NCBI RefSeq assembly: GCF_017355205.1
Contig: NZ_JADIJK010000038.1
Span: 1-34,595, forward strand
Source of the DNA: Bacillus sp. SD088
Lineage (GTDB): Bacteria; Bacillota; Bacilli; Bacillales; Bacillaceae_C
Length of the DNA stretch: 34,595 nucleotides
Direction: 5' to 3'
The notes under the pieces were generated by a model. It was not told the DNA's origin. It saw only the letters and a program-made list of their open reading frames with translations, and ran no database searches. This document shows positions 1 to 6,670 of the stretch, piece by piece (position 1 is the first letter of the stretch; each line of letters starts with the position of its first letter). The translations under genes and the position numbers were made by a program.

Positions 1-44
1 GCCGACTTCCACCCCAATCAACTGAATGGGAGACGTACATGGAC

Positions 45-600
45 TCAAATGATTGGATCGTAAGTGAGGTCCTCCAAATGGAAAATATCCCCAGCTTCAT
101 ATTGTGCGAGAGTTTCTTCAAAAATCCGCTGATGTTCAAGCCTTCGTCGACCATTAGAAGATCGCTCTGGTTCTTTACATAACTTTGAAATAAGCTCAAT
201 CATAGGCTTTGACCAATAATCACTAATACCGTCTAGCATTTCAAGCAATGTGCCTTTGTAGCCTATTTTCTTCTTCATGAGTAACGTTAAACAGTAGGTA
301 ATCATCGCAATATAAACCTGATTATAGACCGCATTTTTTCCTTTTCCGTATAACCGTCTTCAGGACAAGATGTTGTTTGATCCATTTGAAAAATAATTCA
401 ATCTGCCACCGGTTCCGAAAAAGATCACCGATCTCTTCCGCCTTGACTTTTGCATCATTGCAGATAATGGAAATCTTATTCCCTTCGCTGTCTACTGTCT
501 CGACTAATTGTAAAGGGGTCTCCATGGTGCCAATTTTCACAATGGCGTGTCGTAGAATGGAAGAAGATGGATCAACCGGTAACTCTTCGATTATTGGTCC
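45..600 (-). pseudogene. IS4-family transposase remnant (C-terminal part, frameshifted)
   Basis: Reading the minus strand from about 600 down to 45 gives the C-terminal part of a DDE transposase of the IS4 type. The block around 400-440 encodes RNRWQIELFFKWIKQHL, the Y/R-x3-E-x6-K signature region of IS4 transposases, with the catalytic Glu in QIELFF. The frame is open upstream of 540 as well (IIEELPVD...SSSILRHAIVKIG), so homology reaches about 600 and then stops. One frameshift lies near 345-350: the first frame runs into a stop at 322, and the natural continuation (YGKGKNAVYNQ...) resumes one base away and ends at the stop at 45. The N-terminal half is absent, so this is a dead insertion-sequence fragment. 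The exact left end of the element is not visible. Confidence 0.8.
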
Positions 601-840
601 AATGTTACTCCAGGTAAAGAAAGAGTTTGTACAATGGGGGGGGCAGATTGGCAGGAAGGACGACGTATAACATTAGTATTGGAATCTAAAGATAACAAGT
701 ATGTAAATGGGTGGGATATGCGTGCCGATAGTATTAAACTTAATTGGTATCTAAATGTTCTTACTTATGGTGCTTGCCATGAACTAAATAAGAAAAAAGG
801 TAGAATAGACAAAGAGTTATTCCTTGACTATCTAAAATAA
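601..840 (+). pseudogene. 5'-truncated coding fragment next to the IS remnant
   Basis: An open plus-strand frame enters directly from the IS remnant and runs to the stop at 838-840. It encodes about 79 residues, including KERVCTMGGADWQEG, then ITLVLESKDNKYVNGWDMRA and a lysine-rich, helical end (ELNKKKGRIDKELFLDYLK). The only candidate start, the ATG at 634, has no good ribosome binding site, and the frame is already open upstream to a stop at 580-582. The likeliest reading is the C-terminal stub of a gene cut by the IS insertion. I do not recognise the family. Confidence 0.45.
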
Positions 841-1052
841 ATTGGGATTTTTTAGTTAGAAAAGCGTCTTGATCAGCTTGAAAGCAAATAGGAAAAGATC
901 CGATTTTAACTTTTGTGATGGAAGTTTTATTGTGGGGACAATCTCATTTAGATTACTTTCCCCTTTACATCTTGTTCTGAATCGGACATATTTATAAAAT
1001 AAGATATCCTTTTTAATATATGATGTGCATATAAAACAAGGACGCATTCGTT
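841..1052. other. Non-coding AT-rich gap
   Basis: No convincing gene is visible. A 63-codon minus-strand frame (856-1047) has no ribosome binding site and no recognisable motif. The last 15 bases carry the AAGGA binding site of the next gene. Confidence 0.4.
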
Positions 1053-1280
1053 ATGAATTTGACCCCAATTCAACAGTCTGTATTACTCGCGCTAAACACT
1101 GAATGGCAAACACCGAAACAAATAGCTGATCAGCTCCAAAAAGAAGATTTATCTATCGTAAATCAATCCATTATAGATTTAATTCATGAAGGTTTGGTCC
1201 AGACTAATTTTGTAGTGCTGGGCACATACAGACTAACTTCTGATGATTCTTTTGCCAAGACTATTCTGCGAGGTGAATAA
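1053..1280 (+). CDS. Small winged-helix DNA-binding protein
   Basis: This is a 75-residue protein whose predicted pattern is helix (LTPIQQSVLLAL), helix-turn-helix (TPKQIADQLQKEDLSIVNQSIIDLIHEGLV) and a short beta wing (FVVLGTYRLT). That is the layout of a minimal winged-helix module of the MarR or DprA-C-terminal kind, without a ligand or dimerisation domain. AAGGA at 1038-1042 lies 10 bases before the ATG, which supports the start. A role in DNA binding is inferred from the fold pattern; the target is unknown. It stands alone on the plus strand in the accessory region. Confidence 0.6.
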   Translation: MNLTPIQQSVLLALNTEWQTPKQIADQLQKEDLSIVNQSIIDLIHEGLVQTNFVVLGTYRLTSDDSFAKTILRGE

Positions 1281-1593
1281 TTACTCCCCTGCTTGTTCGG
1301 AATCTGTATTAACTGCTTTTATTTTCTCCATAAAATCCACCCGTTTTACATTCTTTATAAACTCCACTAATCTCGTGTCCTATTTTATATCTACTATCCT
1401 CTAATCGGAATCCCTTGCTTATTTACTTGCCTGGTGTTCGGTCTTTTCGTAAAGGTCACAAGCCAACACTTTTTTGATCATCCCTTTATCTCCACACTTT
1501 CTATGTGTCATTTGATTGAAAATTAAAACAAAATCGAAACGAATGAATAATATTCCTTCTAATTCCTCATAATAAATTTTGAGGTGAATGGAC
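1281..1593. other. Intergenic region, no gene seen
   Basis: About 310 AT-rich bases lie between two small plus-strand genes. I see no hairpin followed by a T-run and no strong promoter. A 67-codon minus-strand frame (1419-1622) runs into the next gene and lacks a ribosome binding site, so I take it as chance. The final bases (GAGGTG, 1581-1586) are the binding site of the next gene. Confidence 0.4.
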
Positions 1594-1812
1594 ATGGAGA
1601 TTTTCAACAAAATAACTAACAAAATATCTGATTGGAACGCTGTTCAAACTGAAAAGAAGATCAATACCAATCGTGACAAGGGGACCTGCCCAGACTGTTC
1701 TGGAAGAGGTTTTTTTATCACAAATGCATATATTGATCCTACTTGTCCTAGTTGCAATGGTACCGGCTCATTTTCAGATTGGGCAGAAACTACTCAGCAA
1801 CAGTTTGAATAG
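1594..1812 (+). CDS. Small DnaJ-type zinc-finger protein (two CxxCxGxG motifs)
   Basis: This is a 72-residue protein with two cysteine motifs, CPDCSGRG and CPSCNGTG, about 12 residues apart. The pattern matches a single zinc-binding unit like those in the DnaJ central domain or in anti-TRAP. The N-terminus (ITNKISDWNAVQTEKK) is helical, and a SDWAE motif follows the second finger. An upstream ATG at 1588 leaves only one base after GAGGTG, whereas the ATG at 1594 has 7 bases, so 1594 is preferred. From memory, small Bacillus proteins of this type are sometimes labelled methionine aminopeptidase by propagated error; nothing here resembles a peptidase. A zinc-dependent protein or RNA contact is inference. 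Confidence 0.65.
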   Translation: MEIFNKITNKISDWNAVQTEKKINTNRDKGTCPDCSGRGFFITNAYIDPTCPSCNGTGSFSDWAETTQQQFE

Positions 1813-1856
1813 TCGCAATTGGTTTAAACTCCGATGTTAATTAAAGGAGTGACATT

Positions 1857-2141
1857 TTGATCATTATATTAGCTGCATCGATTATCTTCCCAACTCTTAT
1901 GCTTAATCTAAAAAATAAGAGTAAGACCATCCAAATCGTTTTTAATGCTATTGCTCTTCTATCAGCAATTATCTTTGGGGATATTGCTGCACTAGCAATT
2001 CGTCAAATCCTCATTGATAACACTGTGTTTATGACAGCGATTCATAGTGTTTTCCTTAACCCTCTTTTTTTGATAACTGGAGGTTATATTGGGTTATTTG
2101 CCATTTACAGATTATTGATTTTGACCTTGAGTGAAAGATAG
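1857..2141 (+). CDS. Small integral membrane protein, three predicted helices
   Basis: This 94-residue hydrophobic protein has membrane segments at about residues 2-18, 27-48 and 65-90, broken by a basic stretch (NLKNKSKT) after the first. The start is TTG at 1857, supported by AAAGGAGTG at 1843-1851 with ordinary spacing; no ATG is better placed. It follows the zinc-finger gene by 44 bases on the same strand, so the two may be co-transcribed. I recognise no family and see no catalytic residues. Confidence 0.6.
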   Translation: MIIILAASIIFPTLMLNLKNKSKTIQIVFNAIALLSAIIFGDIAALAIRQILIDNTVFMTAIHSVFLNPLFLITGGYIGLFAIYRLLILTLSER

Positions 2142-2494
2142 TAATTCGAAAACATTTATTTTTAAGCACATAACAAAACATTTGGCTCCTTATACCTGGA
2201 CCCAGCTATAGCTCCTATATCTCTTAGCTGGGCCCGTAACGATAAATAATCCATCCTCATCACGACGTTTTTACAAGAGGTTATCACTCCCCTAACTTTT
2301 TCGAAACTGCTACGCTTCTAACCAATATCAATTAATGAGGAGAACATTTTTTCCTTTATCCGTAACATGTCACATATAGCATATGAAAGCATTAGAACTA
2401 AAATCGATTCATGTTGAATACGGATGAGTAAATTCCAATAAAATCCCTCCTTTCTAATACTCTCAGCTACAAGAAGAATATCCTTTAATTTAAA
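2142..2494. other. Intergenic region with one long hairpin
   Basis: No coding frame of substance is visible. The main structure is the hairpin at 2198-2235 (separate entry). The rest is AT-rich with no recognisable sites. Confidence 0.4.
2198..2235. repeat. Hairpin downstream of the membrane-protein gene
   Basis: GGACCCAGCTA (2198-2208) and TAGCTGGGCCC (2225-2235) form an 11-bp stem with one mismatch and a 16-base loop. No T-run follows on either strand, so it is not a standard intrinsic terminator. It lies 57 bases past the stop of the membrane-protein gene. Confidence 0.5.
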
Positions 2495-2524
2495 CAAAAA
2501 TAAAAATAGCCCTAATCAGGACTA
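2495..2524 (-). terminator. Intrinsic terminator overlapping a stop codon
   Basis: On the minus strand TAGTCCT-GATT-AGGGCTA forms a 7-bp stem with one U-G pair, followed by TTTTTATTTTTG. The first TAG of the stem is the stop codon of the small acidic-protein gene, so the hairpin begins inside the stop. Confidence 0.65.
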
Positions 2525-2650
2525 ATAAAAATAATCTCTATCTTCTGGTTCGTATTCCTCTAATTCGTCGTCATCTACCTTTTCTAATTCCCGAGGTAAT
2601 TCATAAATTGGCTCTTCTTCTTTAAATAGATTAAAAATTCTTTTTAACAT
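2522..2650 (-). CDS. Small acidic hypothetical protein (42 aa)
   Basis: The start is placed at the ATG at 2650 because GAGGTG lies six bases before it, while the longer frame (to 2749) has no binding site. The product opens with a short basic, hydrophobic helix (MLKRIFNLFK) and then turns strongly acidic (EEEPIYELPRELEKVDDDEL...), ending in DRDYFY. The amphipathic start could touch the membrane, but this is inference. No family is recognised. A terminator begins at its stop codon, which supports it being a real single-gene unit. Confidence 0.5.
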   Translation of the reverse strand: MLKRIFNLFKEEEPIYELPRELEKVDDDELEEYEPEDRDYFY

Positions 2651-2876
2651 TGAAGCACCTCTCCCTCTCGAATTCGCCTTACACTTATAATATATCCTCT
2701 TATTGTTAGTCCTAGATGAAAGGTAGGTAAATTTTTTGTAAATATCCATTTGAAGAATCTTTAATCAATCTGCGAAAATCTTTTTTACATCTTGATGGGA
2801 TGAAGAGAAAAAGTTTCTTAAATTGCAATATTAAATGCAACACTTTATGTGAAACCACTATATAAGGTTTTTATGT

Positions 2877-2920
2877 CACTTTGTTGATTGTGTGGCCTAG
2901 GCCACACAATCAACAAAGTG
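2877..2920. repeat. 44-bp perfect palindrome centred on the transposase stop
   Basis: CACTTTGTTGATTGTGTGGC at 2877-2896 is followed by the centre CTAG and then by its exact reverse complement to 2920, with no mismatch. The centre falls at 2898/2899, inside the TAG stop codon of the transposase, so the last seven sense codons are mirrored just beyond the gene. There is no T-run after it on either strand. Confidence 0.9.
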
Positions 2921-3931
2921 CGCGAAATTTTCCTCCGGCGTCTCGTAATGTAAGATTTTCCGGGGGAATGTATTCATCCAATTGGCAACTTCTGCAATGT
3001 GCTGGTCGGAGTATGCATGAATCGGTTGACCTTTCTTTATAAAGCGTCTGAGCAGCCCATTATGACGCTCATTTGTCCCTCTTTCCCAAGAGGCATATGG
3101 ATGCGCAAAATAAACATCTATTCCCATTCCTTCTCCTTGCTCGCTAAGTTCGCTGAATTCGGATCCGTTATCAGCTGTTATACTTTTAAACGTTTCTGGA
3201 ACATTTGAGTACTCTTGAAATATATCTTGTAAAGCATCACTTATCGCTGGTGCACTCTTACTGGATATACGTTGGACAATGGCCTTACGTGTCTTTCTTT
3301 CTACAAGAGTTAGGAGTGCCTGATCTTTAGATTTGTGACCAAGAACGGTATCGATATCCCAATGACCAAACTCCTTACGCGTTTCAATCGATTCCGGTCT
3401 TTCTTCGATACTAGTACCAAGGTTTTTCTTATTATTTCTGGATTTTGAAGTCTTTGTGTTTCGGCGTAGTTTCAAAACTAAATCCATATTCTTCACTTTT
3501 ACATCACCGTGATCAATCCAGTTATATAGTGTTTTTGTGCAAGGGACGGAATCGAATTCATTTTGCTTTTTTGCATGACCCACAACAACATCAGGGGACC
3601 AATCGTCTTTCAGTATTTTTTCTTCAGCATATAAAATGAATTTCCAAGAAGCCATTAAGATGGTTGGAGCACCACAGTTTTTTCGGTTCTCTTCGTATAC
3701 ACGCGCACCAACATCTGGAAAATATTTTTTGTAAGGTTGGCGATTCGTATCAAGTTGTTCAACTGTGCCTCGTTTTAATTCACGTGATATTGTACTATGA
3801 TCACGCCCTATTTTCTTTGCGATATCCCTTAAAGACAGTCCTTGTTCCGAGTACGCAGCTATTTGGCCTCTCTCGATTTCAGTTAAATGTATATAGCTTC
3901 GTTTTTTCGTGTTAGAATGAGAGTGAGTCAT
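2897..3931 (-). CDS. IS30-family transposase
   Basis: The 344-residue protein catalyses transposition of the surrounding element. The N-terminal helix-turn-helix (residues about 12-55: HLTEIERGQIAAYSEQGLSL, IGRDHSTISRELKRG) is typical of IS30. The DDE core follows, with the first Asp in EFGHWDIDTVLG, the second in TADNGSEF and the Glu in WERGTNERHNGLLRRF, which is the family's usual ERxNGLLRxF end. The C-terminal PRKILHYETPEENF is also typical. The frame is intact and the length is normal, so it may be functional. AGGTAAAT precedes the ATG. The stop codon lies at the centre of a perfect palindrome. Confidence 0.95.
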   Translation of the reverse strand: MTHSHSNTKKRSYIHLTEIERGQIAAYSEQGLSLRDIAKKIGRDHSTISRELKRGTVEQLDTNRQPYKKYFPDVGARVYEENRKNCGAPTILMASWKFILYAEEKILKDDWSPDVVVGHAKKQNEFDSVPCTKTLYNWIDHGDVKVKNMDLVLKLRRNTKTSKSRNNKKNLGTSIEERPESIETRKEFGHWDIDTVLGHKSKDQALLTLVERKTRKAIVQRISSKSAPAISDALQDIFQEYSNVPETFKSITADNGSEFSELSEQGEGMGIDVYFAHPYASWERGTNERHNGLLRRFIKKGQPIHAYSDQHIAEVANWMNTFPRKILHYETPEENFAHFVDCVA

Positions 3932-4063
3932 CGTGATTTACCTCCGTATGTTTATGGTTTTGGTCAACTTTAACTATACGTGGTTTCACGATGGCTTTCT
4001 ATTTATTTAGCTGTTGCATTTCATTTTACAATGAAGCAGAGAAAAAGTTTTTCAGAAAAAGTG

Positions 4064-4092
4064 TTGACTTCATCTTAATCAGTCTATATAAT
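4064..4092 (+). promoter_or_regulatory. Sigma-A promoter of the tRNA gene
   Basis: TTGACT (4064-4069) and TATAAT (4087-4092) are separated by 17 bases, and the tRNA begins 22 bases after the -10 box. The promoter lies 43 bases outside the IS30 right end, so it is undamaged by the insertion. Confidence 0.85.
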
Positions 4093-4113
4093 AAAGAATG
4101 TCTTTTACAAAAT

Positions 4114-4187
4114 GTCCCAGTAGCTCAGCAGGATAGAGCAACAGCCTTCTAAGCTGTGGGTCGGGGGTTCGAATCCCTCCTGGGACG
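4114..4187 (+). tRNA. tRNA-Arg (anticodon UCU)
   Basis: A full cloverleaf is visible. The acceptor arm is GTCCCAG/CTGGGAC and the D arm starts TAGCTCAG. The anticodon stem ACAGC/GCTGT carries the loop CTTCTAA with anticodon TCT at 4148-4150, and the T arm GGGGGTTCGAATCCCTC holds the invariant GTTCGAA. The discriminator base is G, and CCA is not encoded. It reads AGA/AGG arginine codons. tRNA genes are common borders of inserted DNA, which fits the IS-rich flank. Confidence 0.93.
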
Positions 4188-4194
4188 TCATCAG

Positions 4195-4241
4195 AAAAAA
4201 GCGCTAAATCCCTTGTATATCATGGGATTTAGCGCTTTTTT
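4195..4241 (+). terminator. Intrinsic terminator of tRNA-Arg
   Basis: The arms AAAAAAGCGCTAAATCCC and GGGATTTAGCGCTTTTTT form a perfect 18-bp stem with an 11-base loop, ending in six T. It begins 7 bases after the tRNA and could work in both directions. Confidence 0.9.
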
Positions 4242-4272
4242 GAACATGGATTAGTTTATCCCCAACATCTAG

Positions 4273-4324
4273 GCAACCTTGAAAAATTGGTCAATGACCG
4301 TATTGACCAATTTTTCAAGGTTGC
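4273..4324. repeat. 22-bp perfect inverted repeat between tRNA-Arg and ysnB
   Basis: The left arm 4273-4294 (GCAACCTTGAAAAATTGG...) and right arm 4303-4324 match perfectly over 22 bp with an 8-base loop. It lies 20 bases past the ysnB stop and so may end ysnB transcription, although no clear T-run follows on the minus strand. Plus-strand reading is followed by ATTTTCTCTTG. Confidence 0.75.
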
Positions 4325-4344
4325 ATTTTCTCTTGTTGGACCTA

Positions 4345-4845
4345 CTAAAATACTCTCCGAAGAGATTCTAATTCTTCGTGCTTATCATTAAAAAAGCGCA
4401 CTGTACATCGATCATTTTGCTCAATGATCGCATAAGTTCTTTCATTTCCCCCTCTTGGAAGCAGGATACTGCCTGGGTTCAGAAATAGCGTTTCTTCTAT
4501 TTTTTCTACTCCAAGTAGATGGGAATGTCCAAAGAAGACAAAATTGGCTTCCAATTCTTTTGCACGATAAGCAAGATTGAAAAGAGAAGATTTTATTTGA
4601 AATAAATGACCATGTGTTGTAAAGATTTTATACCCTTCGACATCCAATAGCAACTCGTTCGGGAATTGTTGATCCATGTCACAATTCCCTCTTACTGTAT
4701 GAAATCCTTCAAGCACTGGATCTACTGCACGTAATTCAGAGTCACCACAGTGTATCAATGCGTCAACATCGTTCCCATATCTATTTTTCAATGCTTTTAT
4801 CATGGCACGGTCACCATGACTATCACTCACGACAAGTAACTTCAT
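4345..4845 (-). CDS. ysnB: YfcE/YsnB-family metallophosphoesterase
   Basis: This 166-residue cytoplasmic protein belongs to the small MJ0936/YfcE-type phosphodiesterases, which use two metal ions. The ligand motifs are in order: D8-S-H10, G34-D35, G53-N54-C-D, T77-H78-G-H and G106-H107-S-H109. The natural substrate of YsnB is not firmly known to me. The ATG at 4845 is preceded by GAGAGGAGC. In B. subtilis ysnB closes the racE-gerM-rph-ysnA-ysnB block; here a sulfatase gene separates it from ysnA, so it probably has its own promoter. Confidence 0.9.
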   Translation of the reverse strand: MKLLVVSDSHGDRAMIKALKNRYGNDVDALIHCGDSELRAVDPVLEGFHTVRGNCDMDQQFPNELLLDVEGYKIFTTHGHLFQIKSSLFNLAYRAKELEANFVFFGHSHLLGVEKIEETLFLNPGSILLPRGGNERTYAIIEQNDRCTVRFFNDKHEELESLRRVF

Positions 4846-4980
4846 TTACAAGCTCCTCTCAGAAGAGATACTTCACAGGTTTTTATTTTACCAAAGAATT
4901 ATGGGAAATGATATTGGAACGATTGATACAAGCATTTGGAGATCAATGAGAATAAGTAAAGACTAATATCTCACTTAGAG

Positions 4981-5001
4981 AGGATGTTCAAAAAGTCCGG
5001 T
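4981..5001 (+). repeat. 21-bp repeat, copy 1 (inverted with respect to 12330-12350)
   Basis: The sequence beginning AGGATGTTCAAAAAGTCCGG occurs here on the plus strand and again, exactly, on the minus strand at 12350-12330. The two copies bracket 7.3 kb running from the sulfatase 3' end to the DUF2264 5' end. It resembles a scar or end of a small mobile element, but I cannot name one. Confidence 0.75.
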
Positions 5002-5022
5002 AATTATCCTCCTTTTTGAACA
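4985..5022 (-). terminator. Hairpin, probable terminator of the sulfatase gene
   Basis: TGTTCAAAAAG (4985-4995) and CTTTTTGAACA (5012-5022) form a perfect 11-bp stem with a 16-base loop, 23 bases past the sulfatase stop. Its left arm lies inside the 21-bp repeat. T-runs lie within the stem rather than after it. Confidence 0.5.
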
Positions 5023-5045
5023 CACACTTACATTCTCCTATTCTA

Positions 5046-6443
5046 TTAATCTATATCGCCTACTTTTTCTTTCAGATGATAGAGCTCTCGTTTTAATTCC
5101 TTAATAGTTTCTTGATAGTTTGAATCATGATAAACATTTTTTAGTTCATACGGATCCTCTTGAAGATCAAATAATTCCCATTCAATTTCTTTCTTTATAT
5201 CTTGTGTACCTGGTAGTCCAAATCCTTCACCATAGTAGCAAATTAATTTAAAGCGATGGGTTCTGACCCCGTAATGTGCAGCCACATTATGTTCAGGATC
5301 CATATGTTCCCAATACCGATAATACATAGAGGTCTGCCAATCTTCAGGTGTTTCTCCTTTTAGAATCGGCTTTAAGCTTGCACCTTGCATATCATCAGGT
5401 GCTTGAATCCCTGCAAAATCTAGAAATGTTTGCGCGAAGTCAACATTTAATGCGAATGAGTCTGTTACGCTACTAGGCTCTATTTCTTTTGGATAGCGAA
5501 TTAAAAATGGCATACGTAAAGATTCTTCATACATAAAGCGTTTATCATACCATCCATGATCCCCAAGAAAGAAACCTTGGTCTGAGGTATAGATTACAAT
5601 GGTATCATCTGTGATACCATCTTCATCCAAATAGTTTAGAAGACGCCCAACATTATCATCAATAGAAGCAATGCACCGAAGATAGTCTTTAATATATCGT
5701 TGATAATACCAACTTTTTGCTTCAGCCGCTGTTAAACCTTCAGGTAGATCTTCCTTTACATCCCTTTTGCGTAAATCTCGATCGATACGCATTTGGGCTT
5801 CTAACGCTGCCGAAGAACGAGTGTCATAGTCATCGTGAAAGGTTTCTGGTTCGGGTATATCTACATCTTTGTATAAATCCATATATTTTTCATCAGGATC
5901 CCAAGGACGATGTGGTGCTTTATGATGGCACATCATAAAAAATGGTTGATCTTTATTTCTTTTCTCTAACCATTCTAAACTCAGGTCTGTCGTTATTTCT
6001 GTCGCATATCCAGGGAATACTTTTTTCTCTCCCATTTCAATCATTTCTGGATCATGGTAAGCCCCTTGCCCAGGGAATATATTCCAATAGTCAAACCCAG
6101 TTGGATCACTATTCCCACCATGACCTAAATGCCATTTTCCGATCATCGCCGTTTGGTAACCATTCTCTTGTAAAATCTTCGCCACATGATGTTGACGTGC
6201 ATCAAAATCCTCATATAATGTCCTTACTCCATTTAGGTGATTATACTTTCCTGTCAAAATCGCCGCTCGACTAGGGGCACAAATTGAATTTGTGCAAAAG
6301 CAATTATTTAGCCTCATCCCCTCATTTGCAATTCGATCAAGATGTGGCGTTTGGTTAATACGGCTATTATAGGCACTAATTGCATGAGCTGCATGGTCAT
6401 CACTCATAATAAAAATAATATTCGGCTGCTTTTGTGTACTCAA
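5046..6443 (-). CDS. Type I sulfatase, cytoplasmic
   Basis: This 465-residue arylsulfatase-superfamily enzyme hydrolyses sulfate esters, probably from a sugar. PNIIFIMSDDH (residues 7-17) gives the calcium-binding Asp pair. C55-A-P-S-R59 is the CxPxR motif whose Cys is converted to formylglycine. GKWHLGH, HKAPHRPW and TSDQGFFLGDHGWYDKRFMYEESLRMPF are the other active-site blocks. The C-terminal YGVRTHRFKLICYYG resembles N-acetylglucosamine-6-sulfatase-like subfamilies, but the subfamily is a guess. There is no signal peptide. The start is taken as TTG at 6443, eight bases after AAGGG; the GTG at 6452 has no spacing. The gene splits the usual ysnA-ysnB pair. A maturation enzyme must be encoded elsewhere. 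Confidence 0.92.
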   Translation of the reverse strand: MSTQKQPNIIFIMSDDHAAHAISAYNSRINQTPHLDRIANEGMRLNNCFCTNSICAPSRAAILTGKYNHLNGVRTLYEDFDARQHHVAKILQENGYQTAMIGKWHLGHGGNSDPTGFDYWNIFPGQGAYHDPEMIEMGEKKVFPGYATEITTDLSLEWLEKRNKDQPFFMMCHHKAPHRPWDPDEKYMDLYKDVDIPEPETFHDDYDTRSSAALEAQMRIDRDLRKRDVKEDLPEGLTAAEAKSWYYQRYIKDYLRCIASIDDNVGRLLNYLDEDGITDDTIVIYTSDQGFFLGDHGWYDKRFMYEESLRMPFLIRYPKEIEPSSVTDSFALNVDFAQTFLDFAGIQAPDDMQGASLKPILKGETPEDWQTSMYYRYWEHMDPEHNVAAHYGVRTHRFKLICYYGEGFGLPGTQDIKKEIEWELFDLQEDPYELKNVYHDSNYQETIKELKRELYHLKEKVGDID

Positions 6444-6536
6444 TTGGATCACCCTTCTTTATTTTTCTTCAAGCTGAGTCGTATAGTGGTGCGAATATCC
6501 CTTTGTTTTGAAGATTGTCTACGCCTTAGAATCCAA

Positions 6537-6550
6537 GGTTAACGCTTTCA
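6537..6550 (-). promoter_or_regulatory. cre (CcpA) site upstream of the sulfatase
   Basis: The minus-strand TGAAAGCGTTAACC matches the cre consensus TGWAARCGYTWNCW at 13 of 14 positions. It lies about 95 bases before the sulfatase start and downstream of a -10 candidate, which suggests repression by CcpA when preferred sugars are present. Confidence 0.7.
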
Positions 6551-6607
6551 ATCTCCAAAAACTTAATGAATGGATGCATATACTTTTTTCTCTCTCTATT
6601 TGTCGGT

Positions 6608-6613
6608 ATTATA
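6608..6613 (-). promoter_or_regulatory. -10 box candidate for the sulfatase gene
   Basis: The minus strand reads GATATAATACC, a perfect TATAAT. The matching -35 is poor (AT-rich, near 6631-6636). A transcript from here would carry the cre site about 55 bases downstream, in a roadblock position. Confidence 0.45.
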
Positions 6614-6670
6614 TCATAAAGGTTAAATCTTTTTAATATCTTTTCCCTCTAGAATCTTACGGTTAAAAGT

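Larger units (their letters stand above)
2833..4021 (-). mobile_element. IS30-family insertion sequence, apparently complete
   Basis: The element is about 1.19 kb with one transposase gene. The outer ends carry matching inverted blocks: AAATGCAACA at 2833-2842 and TGTTGCATTT at 4012-4021. A second inner pair is GTGAAACCAC at 2849-2858 and GTGGTTTCAC at 3980-3989. The gap between outer and inner blocks is 6 bases on the left and 22 on the right, so the ends are not symmetrical. A clear target duplication is not visible; IS30 elements usually make only 2-3 bp. It lies just upstream of a tRNA promoter. Confidence 0.8.
4846..5045. other. Gap between ysnB and the sulfatase
   Basis: The gap contains the ysnB ribosome binding site, presumably its promoter, and the 4985-5022 hairpin. 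No further gene is seen; plus-strand frames here are antisense to ysnB. Confidence 0.4.

Noticed and set aside
601-670. A G-run near 637 might be a frameshift joining the 377-670 and 634-840 plus-strand frames.
   Set aside because: The 377-670 frame is antisense to the IS4 transposase, and the 634 frame is itself open upstream to 583 without any shift. No frameshift is needed.
856-1047. 63-codon minus-strand frame.
   Set aside because: No ribosome binding site, no motif, and it abuts the next gene's leader.
1419-1622. 67-codon minus-strand frame.
   Set aside because: It overlaps the better supported zinc-finger gene on the other strand and has no binding site or recognisable motif.
2877-2920. 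The IS30 palindrome as an ordinary intrinsic terminator.
   Set aside because: There is no T-run after either arm and the loop is essentially absent.
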